This document shows, piece after piece, positions 47,634 through 59,558 of a DNA stretch of 64,000 nt (position 1 is its first letter; each line of letters begins with the position of its first letter). The notes under the pieces were generated by a model, which did no database searches, was not told the origin of the DNA, and worked only from the letters and a program-made list of their open reading frames with translations. The translations under genes and the position numbers were made by a program. Source of the stretch: Nymphalis io (taxonomy: Eukaryota; Arthropoda; Insecta; Lepidoptera; Nymphalidae); the NCBI RefSeq assembly GCF_905147045.1, contig NC_065899.1, positions 3,298,501 to 3,362,500 of the forward strand, read 5' to 3'.

Positions 47634-47868
47634 CTGCAGAAACACGGCATGCCACACTCTGATGGAGTGTGCTGCTTGGGGGCCTCAGCGCCTTTCCCTG
47701 GCGACTTTAATCGGCGGAGACCTTTCGCTGCCGAGCGTGATAAATGCCATGCTTGGTAGCGAAACGTATTAGATGGAGATGGTCACCTCCTGCAAAAATG
47801 TCATGTCGCAGAAGGAGACCGCGGAGCGGGAGCGCGAGGAGAGTGCCTCCGCTGACCCACTTCGCCGA
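47634..47868 (+). mobile_element. R1-like LINE fragment, right-arm copy
   Basis: Encodes the ACHTLMECAAWGPQR and MSQKETAEREREESASAD segments on the plus strand, matching 39600-39822 in reverse. It ends abruptly at the outer edge of the duplication, where the left copy continues into its 3' UTR. Confidence 0.8.
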
Positions 47869-47877
47869 AGAAGACAC

Positions 47878-47918
47878 ATTAAACAACATATTAAAAACAT
47901 TGCTTCCAGTGCATATTT
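47878..47918 (-). repeat. Repeat family X, partial reverse copy
   Basis: Reverse match, with only a couple of differences, to the core of copy 1 near 42867-42906. It sits just outside the outer edge of the right arm. Confidence 0.65.
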
Positions 47919-47930
47919 TAAGTGCATTTT

Positions 47931-47932
<2 letters not shown>

Positions 47933-47987
<55 letters not shown>
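47933..47987. repeat. TA microsatellite
   Basis: About 55 bp of alternating TA that runs into an AAT repeat belonging to the adjacent SINE tail. Confidence 0.95.
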
Positions 47988-48002
<15 letters not shown>

Positions 48003-48263
48003 AATATCCTGGGACATTTTTCACACACGGCCATCTGATCCCAAATTAAGCTTATACAAAGCTTGTGCTATGGAAACCAGACAACTGATATACTACATAT
48101 ACTACTTTTATTTTGTAAATACATACTTATATAGATAATTACACCCAGACTCAGGACAAACAGACATGTTCATGCACACAAATGTCTGTCCTGGGTGGGA
48201 ATCGAACCCACAACCTTCGGCGTGAAAGACAAGTATCTACCAACTACGCCAACCAGCTCGTCG
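47988..48263 (-). mobile_element. SINE family C, full length, antisense
   Basis: The AAT-repeat tail at the low end, GGCCATCTGATCCCAAATT, GGACAAACAGACATGTTC and the tRNA-like head ending CCAACCAGCTCGTC mark a complete antisense copy. Confidence 0.9.
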
Positions 48264-49599
48264 TATATATATTGTATCATAAAGTACCTTATGAGTGGGT
48301 GATACCAATCCAGAAGTGCTTGCACAAAGTTCTACATCCTACATATAGTTAAGAATATTTTAATTGATTTAAAAATCGAATTTTAATTATAGTGGTTATT
48401 TCGGACGTTTATATAAAAACAGTTAATCACTCTACAGATAATGTATGTCATAGAATTGAATAATTGTTTTTTTATGCTGTGCCCGGAAATACCCTCATTA
48501 GCTTACTTTTAATAATATCTACCTGTTTTTACTTATTTATAAAAATGATTCATTAATTAACAAAAACATATTTTGCAGAACACATAGATATATCTAAATG
48601 TTAAAATACTACGTTGCATTGGCGAACTACATAAATAAGCCTTTAACCAAATAATTAAAATTGATACTTTTAAAACAAATCGTGACATTAAAAGTATAAA
48701 AACGTCCTTCACAACAATATTCATTTTTTATTTTACTTATTATATTGAGGCACGGACAAATTGGAAGGGAGATTGTCACTGCCCATATACTCTGGCAACA
48801 TAAGAACGTGGGAACTAAGAAGTCATGGCACTTACCGCCTTACCACCAAGTATAAACTATTACTTACAACATCAATGCTTCGCTACCTATGAAAACTTTG
48901 CTGTAATGTTCTTTGTTCATTACACCGTATAAATTCCCTCTTCAGATAAGAACACATCAATGGCAAAGTATAAATTGCCGTTTGACACAAAGCTATACTA
49001 CCAATTTAATATACTCATAAAATGCCACCATTTAATTTAAATAATTGTGCAATTATGAAGTGATCGTTTCTACGAAAATGATATTCATTTGTCAGTATAT
49101 TAGTGTTTGTTATATGTACAGTTAATATTAAAATTTCAATGTTGAATTAGAGTATAAATTTGAGTACCAACAACATTTACATTGCTATATATAGAGTTTC
49201 AATCTAATTTCTAGGTAGATACCACCTACTCATCAGATATTCGACCGCTAAACAAGAATACTTAGTATTGTTGCGTTTCAGTTTGAACATCCATCAAACC
49301 GGAACGCAATCTTTATATTGTTATAAACACCTTAACTGATTATTTTGCAATTTGTGTGAAGGTGAATAATTGCAAAATAATATTATTTATTGCCTTTCTT
49401 TTTGTAAAAGCTAGTCATGTTTCGTTAAAGCATGTCAGTTTTCCATTAATATATGAGCTGAAGTTGTTAATAATGAAATATTACAAGTAAATGTCATTTA
49501 TAATATAAACTAAATATTCAAAAACAAAAAAAGACTAGATCTCTATCTAGACTAGACTTAACACAAGATTCTGCCAATCCAAAACAAAACATAATTTAT

Positions 49600-49790
49600 T
49601 TACTGGTAAGGCTTTATACAAGCCTGCTGGGTCGATACCACCCACATATTTAACCGCCGAACAGTAATACTCAGTATTGTTGTGTTCTGGTTCAAAGAGT
49701 GAGTGTAACTACAGGTACGAGGATCATGATATCGTAATTCCCAAGCTTAGAGGCGCATTGGCTATGTATATAATATATGGTTATAATTTC
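49600..49790 (+). mobile_element. Degenerate SINE family A
   Basis: ACTGGTAAGGCTTTATACAAGC, GTATTGTTGTGTTCTGGTTC and AGAGGCGCATTGGCTATG keep the family-A order. Confidence 0.65.
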
Positions 49791-49937
49791 TTACGGACTA
49801 CTAAGGACATCGGCGAGCTCCACATACCCCCACTGTTCCCGTGGACGAAACGCGTAATCCGTTTTTCCAGCGATAAAAAAGGGGTGGTTCTATTCTGTTC
49901 TCTGAAGCACAAGGTTTCCTAATAAACATGTTATTAT

Positions 49938-50035
49938 AAATTAATATATGCACAGAAAGCAATATTTTCAAGATGTTGTTCAAGATTATTAAAACTTTTA
50001 TAAGCGAAATAGAAGTAAGACAATAAAAAATTTAG
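49938..50035 (+). repeat. Repeat family X, copy 2
   Basis: GTTGTTCAAGATTATTAAAAC and GAAGTAAGACAATAAA are shared with copy 1 at 42860-42958, at clearly lower identity elsewhere. Confidence 0.65.
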
Positions 50036-50952
50036 CTGTACATGCATATTAATTGATTAATTGCTACAGTAATTATTATATACTTTAATTTTAATATTAA
50101 AGTGAAGGGATAATTTTATTAAGAATTGTTTTACATATATAATTTAAATAAAATAGTTTCGTAGTGTCCCGTGTCAAAAGTAAAAACTACAAATATTGAA
50201 ATAATAATAATTGAGACAACATTTATTAATGTTGCCGAAAAATGTTATTTTGTAAGTCAACAATTAATTATCTTAATTCTAAGAATATTCTTAATTTTTT
50301 AGTTGATTCGCAATCATTGTTTGGGCGAAATATGCTTTCATTTCATCGGTCAAAAGTATCATTTAATTTTGAATTACAGATAAATGTTTGCGCTGCTTGT
50401 TCGCTTCATAATTTTTATCCACGCCTCATGTTTTTGACGCCATTCATTCATTCCATAACATAAGAAGAGCCCAATGTGACGCTTCACGCCCCACGTTTCC
50501 TTTACGGCCCTATTCACAGGAAATCAGGAACAGTCTATCAAGTCACCACCTTTGCCACCGTCACAACTATTTCGTGTCTTTGTTACTTGAAAAAATTATT
50601 GTCTATGCCAAATTATGAACTGATGATAAACAAAGGATTTTTTATAATAAAATATGTAATAACATTGGTACCAAATCAGAACATACTGTTTGTGCCTGTA
50701 CGTATGTGAAGCAATGACTACTTTATATGATATAGGTTTTGCAAAAAAATTTGTCCGCCATAATATCTGCGCGAATGCGTTAAATCGTCTACTTTGAGTA
50801 TGAACACTGAAATCAAAATCGTTCAGGAGGACAACATTTTTACTGGATGTTTGCCGTAGAAAAAAATACGGAACGCTAAAAATATACCAATTAAATAATA
50901 AGTGCAGTTAATAATTATTTTATGATCATCGAAATGTGTTAAAATCAATCGA

Positions 50953-50960
50953 TATATAAA
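50953..50960 (+). promoter_or_regulatory. TATA box of J3
   Basis: TATATAAA, 56 bp before the start codon of J3. It is followed by GCCAGACTTG, a looser form of the GGCAAA-ACTTG string seen after the TATA boxes of J1 and J4. Confidence 0.68.
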
Positions 50961-51008
50961 GCCAGACTTGAGCTCGGACAAGCGTAAAGTGAATATTGTT
51001 GGAAAATC

Positions 51009-54000
51009 ATGAAGTCCATAATTTATTACTTAACCTTTTTAACTCAATTATCTCTGCTTTTAGCAGGTAAGTATATGTTTTAATGTTATTTTGTTCCTAC
51101 AGATCAAGTTGTCAGCGACTCTTAACTTTGTTAAGCAGTTTTATTCCAACAAGTCTTGATAACATAATAGCTTTTAAATATCTTTTGGAAAAGACTCATA
51201 TTTATATATTAATTTTATTATTATTTTGTTTGTTAGGGCCACCTGTTAATTTTAAATGTCTAATATGGGATACACCTTGTTTGACCGGGAAGGCGCTGGC
51301 TGTATCGACCTTTATTGCTACGGCTATTCCCCAGCTAGGTACAAAAGCTCTAGACACGATATTTATAGACTCTGTGTACATCAATGAAGATGGATTAAAG
51401 TTTACCATGATAAATACGTACGTGCAAGGGATGAAGGATGTGATTATTGATAACGTCAGGTCAGTTTCAAATGTTTTAATTGTAGATTACATTAATACAA
51501 AAATAGTTTTGAGTCTCTTATCATTATTGTATTCTGTAATAAAATGTTATCTTAGAATATTACTGAGACGATTGAATTGAAATATTTATCTTATAATATT
51601 AAACAGTCGCCATTCTTTGATGGAGTTTAATTACAAGTTCTAGTTGTACTCTTGTAATTTGTAGGTTTTATATAGGTAGGTTTTAACAAGTAAGTTTTAA
51701 CAGGAAAATGTTTGTTTATATTGCAGCATTGATGCAGCTTCAAGGGTCGTCCGATTATTATTTCATACTAATTTTAAAGTTATGACTTCATACAAAACTG
51801 ATGGATATTTGTTTTCAATGCCTTTCTATGGAGAAGGAATCTGTACAACGAGATTAAGTAAGTTTTGTTGAATTTATATGATCCACTGAATTTATTAAAA
51901 AAGTACTAAATTAAAAAAGCTAGCTCGAAAATTTAATTAGGTATCTAAGTTAATTAAGTTGCTGTTTTTATATTTTTTAAGTTCTATGGTTTACTTTGTA
52001 TAATTATCAAGACTTTTCTCTGTATCGGGTGTGGAAATAAATATTTTATCTAATTATGTTGATTTTAACTTTTTAATATTCCTAAATTTCGTTTTTTTTT
52101 TAGATTAATAGAGCTATTTGTATAATCATCGTTATTTGACCGAATTAGATTAAATTATGAGAGTTAGTGTTTTGACATTTAAATTTTATCGTTTATAGCG
52201 AACGTTCTTATTGATATGGCAATACCATTTGATATTGTAAAAGACGCTCAAGGAAAAGATTTTATGGACCTGAAGAATTATCAGTACGTATACGACGTGG
52301 TAGGTGGTGCTCAATATTATTTGGACAACCTTTACAATGGAGACGAACAACTAAGTGAGTATATCTAGATCTAGAATCTTAATAATATATAAACACTATT
52401 TACAGTACAGTAACAGCCTGTTAATGTCCCACTGCTGGGATAAGGCCTCCTCTCCGTTTTTGAAGAGAAGGTTTGGAGCTTATTCTACCACGCTGCTTCA
52501 ATGCGGGTTAGTAGAATACACATGAGGCATAATTTCAATGAAATTAGATACATGCAGGTTTTCTTACGATGTTTTCCTTCACCGTCAAGCACGAGATGAA
52601 TTATAAACACAAATTAAGCACATGAAAATTCAGTGGTGCTTGCCCGGGTTTGAACGCACGATCATCGGTTAAGATTCACGCATAGTATTTCACCACTAGG
52701 CCATCTTGACTCACTATAAATAAATATAATTTGTTTTTAAGATTCTTGGAGAGATAAATTGTTTATAAGTCAACCGGTATTTAAGGCATAATAATAATCA
52801 AAAATAAGTATATTATATATATAGTTTCTTAGCATTAACTGTTATAAAAATTCTTATCAAAATTGTTTTAAACTGCTTTTCCTGTGGCAGCGATAGAAGA
52901 GAACGTATTTCCAGTACGTTACAAGTTATATACTGCCCAGCCAAGAAAGCGACTTCTATTTCCCCGTATATGTTTTTGCCTCCAAAGATCTTAACATGCA
53001 AAGACATCCTTATGTATACATAGATGCAGTCTCACGGAGATCTGTGGGATATTTAATAGTAGATACAGGCATATTTCAAAATCGGTGACTTTACGGGAAA
53101 CTGCTTGTCATTACGCATAGGCAGATGTAATGCAAGTAATCGGTTATACTTGAAAAGTAGGTGAAAAATCTTTAATTTTAAATATTATTTATTATAATCG
53201 TGCATTAACAAAAATAATGGATTTCCTTTACAACAAAAAGAATTAGTTAAGAAATTACAAATTTTACTTCTTCCTTAATTATTTATTTTACTTCATTTAA
53301 TTGTAATAAATAAAATAATGCTTTTAAAAAATATTAGATCAAATTTTAATACACTTGAATATTCTTGTTGTTTTATATTTACGGTAAGCTAAAAATTTCA
53401 CCTCCGCCTCGGACGCAAAACTAAGACACCTAACGAAAGTTAAGACCAACAGCCGAGTAGTCAAAAAGTCAAATACGACTAAAAAATCCCATAACTCAGT
53501 GATTGTGTTAATCCTTATTACATATACATACTGACTACCGCGTTGTGGAATGCAGATGTACTCTCTGCATCTGTCGTAATATACCTTGCGCAGTTCTAAC
53601 TTGAGATAATCCGCCGTGGTCACCGGTCAGTTGGACATCATTGCCATATAAACACCAGCTATCACTTTTTGAAAAAATGATACGAGATTATATATATACT
53701 TAAAAAAACAACTGAATTGATTTGTTTTCTCAACGCACTATTATTAAAGTTTTTAAGTAAAACAAAAGCTCATTTATATCATCTTGGTCAAAGGTTTATT
53801 ATAGGAGAAGGTAACAAGGCCTTGAAGATTTTGAGGAACAAATAAGTCTCAGAATTATATTCGACAACTATAGGTTTCGCCACGACGTGCTCCTTCTCCG
53901 AAGACCACGGTATAAATTATCATCTATACAAAGTTACCACATGAAAATATTTGCAATCGGCCATTATTCCCGCGGTCTTCGATTATGATCCATATATAAA

Positions 54001-54273
54001 TATTTTATAATAATGTGCGAGAATTTTCAATCATATGTATTCGAATTCATATAGTATAAGTATTCGTTTAAGCAAAAATATATTTGTTTCAAATATAAAA
54101 AGTATATTTTCAATTTTTTAGGTAAGACAATGCATGAAGCTCTAAATCAAAACTGGAAATATCTAACTATAAAATATGGAAAATATTTCTTTGACAAAGT
54201 GAACGACAAAGTCTTCAATTCACTCCGAAGCCATATGCTTTCAAAACCCTTGGACGCAATTGTTACATACTAA
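51009..54273 (+). CDS. Takeout/JHBP-like secreted protein J3
   Basis: Secreted hydrophobic-ligand carrier of the takeout/JHBP family; ligand unknown. Exons 51009-51066, 51237-51459, 51727-51857, 52199-52354 and 54122-54273, all GT-AG with phases 1-2-1-1, give 720 nt and 239 aa. Signal peptide residues 1-19 (MKSIIYYLTFLTQLSLLLA). Cys27 and Cys34 (KCLIWDTPC) are the conserved pair. Then come AIPQLGTKALDTIFIDSVY, YVQGMKDVIIDNVR, the YLFSMPFYGEG block, LIDMAIPFDIVKDAQGKD, LKNYQYVYDVVGG, LNQNWKYLTIKYGKYFFDKVNDKVFNS and HMLSKPLD. The residue between the cysteines that is Trp here is the one turned into a stop in J4. Intron 4 (1.77 kb) holds a SINE. No defect was found. Confidence 0.93.
52405..52715 (-). 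mobile_element. SINE family B in J3 intron 4
   Basis: CAGCCTGTTAATGTCCCACTG through GATGTTTTCCTTCACCGTC to the tRNA-like head (CGGGTTTGAACGCACGATC, TTTCACCACTAGGCCATC). Antisense to the host gene and about 50 bp after exon 4. Confidence 0.9.
52716..54121. other. Rest of J3 intron 4
   Basis: A GC-richer block at about 53380-53640 holds a 94-residue minus-strand frame. It has no splice context or family signature I recognise and may be transposon-derived. The rest is AT-rich. Confidence 0.4.
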
Positions 54274-54327
54274 ATAAATAAACGCAAGATAATATTTGAG
54301 CAAATCTATCAATATTTTAAACTGATA

Positions 54328-54333
54328 AATAAA
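54328..54333 (+). terminator. Poly-A signal of J3
   Basis: AATAAA 55 bp after the J3 stop codon. Confidence 0.65.
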
Positions 54334-55074
54334 TGAAATGCATTAAAAAATAATGCTTTTTATTTTATTTTTTAAATCAGTCGAGCAAAATAAAACACCT
54401 CATTTCCAAATCCACTGAATTTCTTCGTTAATGGTTCACTTGATGTTAAGTGAGCAGCATTTCCCGTACATATTTAAACCTTTCCATACCATAACAGATA
54501 CCAATTAGTATCTGTGATATTATAACAACATATTTTTCCATGATTGTTATTGCATTTTAACAATTGTTATTGAGATTCTGATGCATATGCAAACCTGTAA
54601 CTGTGATAAAAATCAAAACTAGCTACAGAACAAGTTTTATTTTGGAACATTATACATTAATAATATTGCATACTTTGGGTAATGCAAACACAGATGTTTT
54701 TAATATTACCAATTATTAAAAATAAAAATAATGTGTTAAAAATATTGATGACATATTATTCAGTATAATATTATATATAATATGAAAATGAAAATTCTTA
54801 GCGTCTGATTTTGTATATAATTTGTAGTTGATGATGTAGTTTAATTAAATGAATGAAAAAAATCTACGTTACGAACTAGAAATTTTCTTGGTGGTGAGGC
54901 TTTGTTCAAAGTCGTCATATTATTCGTCGTATATTTGGATAATCAATTTAATTTTTTTATGATAAATTCAAGTTACTTTTTTAATATTGTAAGATCAATA
55001 TAATATAACTCTTCTAAAATTGTGGTTTGCTCGTAAAAACTAGCCAAGTCAAATCACTAGCTTTAATTTATCCT
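54334..55074. other. Intergenic DNA
   Basis: AT-rich; nothing recognised. Confidence 0.45.
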
Positions 55075-55450
55075 TTTTTTATTCGCGGAAAAAACGCACT
55101 TACTCGTTAATATGATGGGGGTAAACGTCACGGGATCACTTGCGCATATTACCGTGACGCCTAGACGGTTGACTTGCTTATCCGGCCTCTAATACTAGTT
55201 GGGTTCCCGGAATACAGAGAACCCAAATAGAACAGGCGACGCTTACAGAGGGAGAAATGCGCATAGCGCCTTTTCCCCGGTCTTCTTCAGCAGATCAGAT
55301 TAGCAGAGGCACTTTCCTCACGCTGCCACTTCCCAGCCTCCTTCTGCGACATAACACTCTCGCAAAAGGCTATCACTATCGCCATCCAGCACTTCTTGCT
55401 GCCAAGCATCGCATTCGTCACGCTCGTCGAGCTTCAATTTATCTTACATA
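55075..55450 (-). mobile_element. R1-like LINE 3' end, diverged
   Basis: Poly-T then a 3' UTR (GGTTCCCGGAATACAGAGAACC) and, on the minus strand, an NAMLGSKKCWMAIV-type peptide and MSQKEAGKWQREESAS. It is related to the fragment in J2 intron 4 but clearly older. Confidence 0.72.
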
Positions 55451-55604
55451 ATCTGCTTTGTATAATTAATTCGTCTGCTTAAATTAAAGAAGTCACATTT
55501 TAAATAAGAAATTGACTTTTAAGTTAATTTTAAAATGTTATATGCTTTTATAAATAAATACCAGGATTATCTACAAAACTTGGCAACCATTTCGATCTCA
55601 ATTC

Positions 55605-55905
55605 TTTTCTCTATTAAAACTATCCATCGCGGCTTCGCACGGGTGGAATAAAAGTTTACATAAAACGTTTATGTGGTAATACATATAGCTTTACTGGTTT
55701 GTTCAGCGAACGCCAGTAAAGCTCCTAGTCCGCATGATTTTTCACGACATCATCAACAATCACCGTTATATTTCAGCCAATTTACACAAAACCATAATGA
55801 ATCGTATACCTAAACATTCCTCGTGAAGCACTCTGTCCATGCAGTTTCAAAGTTTATCGCGTTCAGACAGACATACAGATAGACGTGGCGGAAAACTTTG
55901 TTTAA
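55605..55905. repeat. Interspersed repeat, family F
   Basis: CGCGGCTTCGCACGGGTGG to TTTATCGCGTTCAGACAGAC is a diverged counterpart of 11284-11585. It carries an internal imperfect inverted pair (TTTACTGGTTTG... and CGCCAGTAAAG). Confidence 0.6.
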
Positions 55906-56652
55906 CGATATATTCTTAATTTTAAACATTGAACTTGGCTCTCATTTTCAGGGAATATTTGTTACAACGTCATTTCTATGGACGGTGGTGATGACGGTGA
56001 TATTCTACAAAAAAAAAGAACCGGAGACCAACTTCAAATTAAATTAAATTTGTATAATGAATATATACAAGTGCTTGTAAAACCCTTGGACAAAGTATGT
56101 ATGTTTTTCATTTTCTTCAATAGATCCAAAAAGTAGTGGAAGAAGTACAGTCTACATCAACCAGGCCTATAAAAAGAAATAGGTAACTTTAACGTTTAAT
56201 TGACGTGATATCATTGATACCTTGAATAAAATATCATATTCATTATGGATTCGCGAAAAAATTACATTTAGAATGTCAGCGAAGTTGATATCGGAATTTT
56301 GGAAGTAAAATTAAAGTAGTTAAGTGGAATAGTGTTGTAGTATGAATATATATTTATATTAATCAGGAACTGTTTTTACTGCATAATTAGATTTGGCGGG
56401 AAGTTACAGCGATCGTTATTATTGCTTGTTTTATTTTATATGGAATAATTTATTGTTTTTTATAAAATAATAAGGTTATATTTTGTTGCATCTACAATAG
56501 AAGTTTTGATGAATATGTGTGTGACGTTGTTAAAAGTTTGAGTTTTTCTAGCAATGTTAAAAATTGATACAGCTGGTTTTATAGTATGACCACCGGTCTG
56601 AACAAGACATGTTTAAAAATAAAATAAAGCTAAGTACATATTTTCACAGTAC
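55906..56652. other. Intergenic DNA
   Basis: AT-rich; no gene or repeat recognised. Confidence 0.4.
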
Positions 56653-56664
56653 ATCCTAAATATG

Positions 56665-57551
56665 GGGGGTTTTTACCTTAGTCACCACGCTTGGCAGGCG
56701 GGTTGGTGACCGCAGTGGCTGGAAATCTTTCACTAATAGCGCTGCTGCCCGCTATCAGGATTTGCATTTTCGGATTCCAGCATTTGTGTGGTTATACCGC
56801 CACGATTTCGGTCGCCAGCCTGATAAACAGCCTGAGCGATTCTTCAAGACAAGTAGGTCTCGGGATGAACATTGAAAAGACCAAAATTATGGCAAACCGT
56901 CATGTATCCCCGAGACCAGTGGTCGTAAATGGCTCTCCACTTGAAGTTGTGCAGGAATATATCTACCTGGGCCAAACTATACAACTTGGCCGGCACAACT
57001 TTGAGAAGGAGGCTAAAAGAAGAATACGTTTGGGCTGGGCGGCATTCGGGAGGTTACGTCATATTTTTGAATCGTCGATCCCACAGTCGCTTAAGACCAG
57101 GGTCTTCAATCAGTGCGTCCTACCTGTAATGACTTACGGTGCCGAAACATGGACACTTAACCGTAGGACTGGTCCACCAATTTAGGGTCGCTCAGCGAGC
57201 AATGGAACGCGCGATGCTTGGGGTTTCTCTGGCAGATAGAATCCGAAATGAGGACATTCGCCAGAGAACTAAAGTCACCGACATCGCGCTTAGAATTAGC
57301 TCGCTGAAGTGGAAGTGGGCTGGTCATGTCTCCAGGCGCATTGATGGTCGATGGAGCCGACACGTGTTGGAGTGGAGACCACGCTTAGGCAAACGTAGTG
57401 TAGGACGCCCTGTGACAAGATGGGCCGACGATTTAAAAAAGGTGGCAGGTTCGGGATGGATGCGGACTGCCCAAGATCGGGATGGTTGGCGTTCTATGGG
57501 GGAGGCTTTCGTCCAGCAGTGGACGGCAAAAGGCTGAAAAAAAAAAAAAAA
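56665..57551 (+). mobile_element. Chimeric retrocopy: RTE-like tail joined to another repeat
   Basis: Positions 56665-56818 match the repeat at 62146-62299 almost exactly, with one difference seen. From 56819 the sequence is the end of an RTE-type reverse transcriptase: GLGMNIEKTKIMANR, YIYLGQTIQL, GWAAFGRLRHIFES, VLPVMTYGAETWTL, then after a frameshift RVAQRAMERAMLGVSL, WAGHVSRR and GRPVTRWADDLKKVAG. It ends in poly-A. A 12-bp duplication, ATCCTAAATATG, flanks the whole (56653-56664 and 57552-57563), so both parts arrived together. Dead. Confidence 0.85.
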
Positions 57552-57563
57552 ATCCTAAATATG

Positions 57564-57999
57564 AGACCGCTCGCTCGATAGAAGTTCGCTCGTTAGCGAT
57601 GATAAGACCCGTATCATTATAGTCTCTATTGGTAATGTGAACTTATTAAGAAATAACAAAAATATCGGTGTATAAAACTGGGACTATAGTAATAAATTAT
57701 CGGTAATAAATTATTGTAAAAGTATACTGCGACTTCCTTTTTGTTTAATACTTATTTTTATACTTAGGTAGTTTTGGGTATATGAATGCAGTTTGCTTTT
57801 AATATCATAATCATTATATTATGAAGGAATAGGTAATATTTTTTATAAAAAAACCTGAATATCTGTTTGATTCAAGATTCATGCGGAATAGTAATTATAT
57901 GGATTATTTGTCATGTTTTTTACAAATACTATTTTTTTTAATAATAACAATCGGTAATCATTTGTTTGCATGATTTTTTTATCGTATGTAATAGTATAT
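57564..57999. other. Intergenic DNA
   Basis: AT-rich; nothing recognised. Confidence 0.4.
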
Positions 58000-58290
58000 A
58001 CTGGTGGTAGGGCTTTGTGCAAGCTCGTCTGGTTAGGTACCACCCACTCATCAGATATTCTACCGCAATACAGCAATACTTGATATTGTTGTGTTCCGGT
58101 TTGAAGGGTGAGTGAGCCAGTCTAATTACAGGCACAAGGGACATAAAATCTTAGTTCACAAGGTTGGTGGCGCATTGGCTATAAGCGATGGTTGACATTT
58201 CTTACAATGCCAATGTCTAAGGGCGTTTGGTGACCACTTTCCATCAGGTGGCCCATATGCTCGTCCACCTTCCTATTCTATAAAAAAATA
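58000..58290 (+). mobile_element. SINE family A, full length
   Basis: ACTGGTGGTAGGGCTTTGTG to CCATCAGGTGGCCCATATGC and CCTATTCTATAAAAAAATA. One of the best-preserved copies. Confidence 0.92.
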
Positions 58291-59549
58291 AATAAATAAT
58301 AAGTAAATGTCCCCGTTATAGGTAAGTTTATATATTTTTACATGATAAATTAATGTTGCAGATTACACAACATGAAAAAAGTAATATATAACTCATTAAA
58401 GCGATACCAATCAATATGTTTCGTTACCTTAAAATGTAACTGTTAGCTATCTGCTAACAAAGATGAATGATTCTTAGTAACTTTGTCCTCTATGTGTTCC
58501 TAAATACTTCACCCGTTAGTGATAAAACTTTGGATGTTTGTATGAGACAAGATGGGCGGCAGCTAGTTTTTTATGAATAAAATATACAAAAAAAAAAAAA
58601 AAATAAGAACTGTGGTTAAAACAAAAATATTCAAAGATTCTGTGTGTATTCAATTTGTTCTAGTTGCCATACAAAATAAAAACTATAGTATTATAATATT
58701 ACTATATATAAACTATATATATATATATATATACACTATATATAAACTATATATAAACTATAGTATTATAATATTCGTTTATATAATGTTATTGATACAG
58801 ATGCTTCGAAGAGATGTTACAATTATACATGCTATTAGGAAATTAATGATAAAAAAACTATAAAAAACGATAAGCAACTGTGTATATTTGAGTTTTTATC
58901 AAGAGAAAAAGAATTGTATAGGCGCTTAGATAAAACCAATAATTTATTGTTAAACGATTTACGGAGAAGATCGCTGTACGTTTTTCGTCAGTCTGTTCAT
59001 TATCAATTGTAGGTTCAGGTACCTACCTAACTTTAAAATATGTAAATTTATTATGAATTAATATTCTGTTTTTTTTTTACACATTTATGATTTTGTAAAT
59101 CGTTAAAGATATCTTAAAACGGTAATAAAACTTTGACGCCCTTAAAGATAATATTAAGAAAACGAGACTAGGAGAAAATACCTCGTGTTAATATTATAAT
59201 TGTATTATCGATCAAATGGAATAAATATTATTCGAGTAAAATGTTTGATGTATATTTATATATTTAATTTATTTGTTAGAAATAAAACAGCTTATATATA
59301 TAGATCTTCAATTTTAGGTTCTATTATTTCTTTGGATATTAGCAATGATTAAGGAAACTTCAGGATTTTACAATGTAATTTGTGTTCTACCAAAAAGGAC
59401 AAAATAAAATACTAAAAAGATAGACTTACTTCCTGCTTTATTATTGTTCAAAGAATTATCTTGTAAATTACATGTACTTGATATATGTACGGAATTCTGC
59501 CAAAATTAATTCAACATAGACGTGACTTGTTCTTCATGTTATACCGAAA
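58291..59549. other. Upstream region of J4
   Basis: AT-rich. At about 58690-58780 alternating ACTATATATAAACTATATA blocks flank a TA run, forming a low-complexity palindromic patch. No gene recognised. Confidence 0.45.
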
Positions 59550-59558
59550 TATATAAGG
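59550..59558 (+). promoter_or_regulatory. TATA box of J4
   Basis: TATATAAGG, 61 bp before the start codon. It continues as CAAACTTG, so the 17-base string TATATAAGGCAAACTTG matches J1 apart from a 3-base A-run difference. Confidence 0.68.

Larger units (their letters stand above)
42961..47868 (-). repeat. Right arm of the inverted duplication, split by a LINE
   Basis: Reverse copy of 39600-40972, as 42961-43073 plus 46601-47868, with the LINE between. It carries an intact reverse copy of J2 exon 5, the SINE D fragment and part of the R1-like fragment. The LINE inserted after the duplication, because the left arm lacks it. Confidence 0.93.
48264..50952. other. Intergenic DNA upstream of J3 with repeat scraps
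   Basis: No gene recognised. It has degraded family-A pieces (about 49205-49305 and 49600-49790) and the second direct copy of repeat X (about 49938-50035). Short frames at 50.2-50.7 kb show no family features. Confidence 0.5.

Noticed and set aside
47707..48138. Tyr-Ile repeat proteins
   Set aside because: Translation of the TA microsatellite joined to flanking repeat sequence.
53339..53623. 94-residue minus-strand frame in J3 intron 4 as a nested gene
   Set aside because: No splice context, promoter or family motif. It is kept only as a possible transposon remnant.
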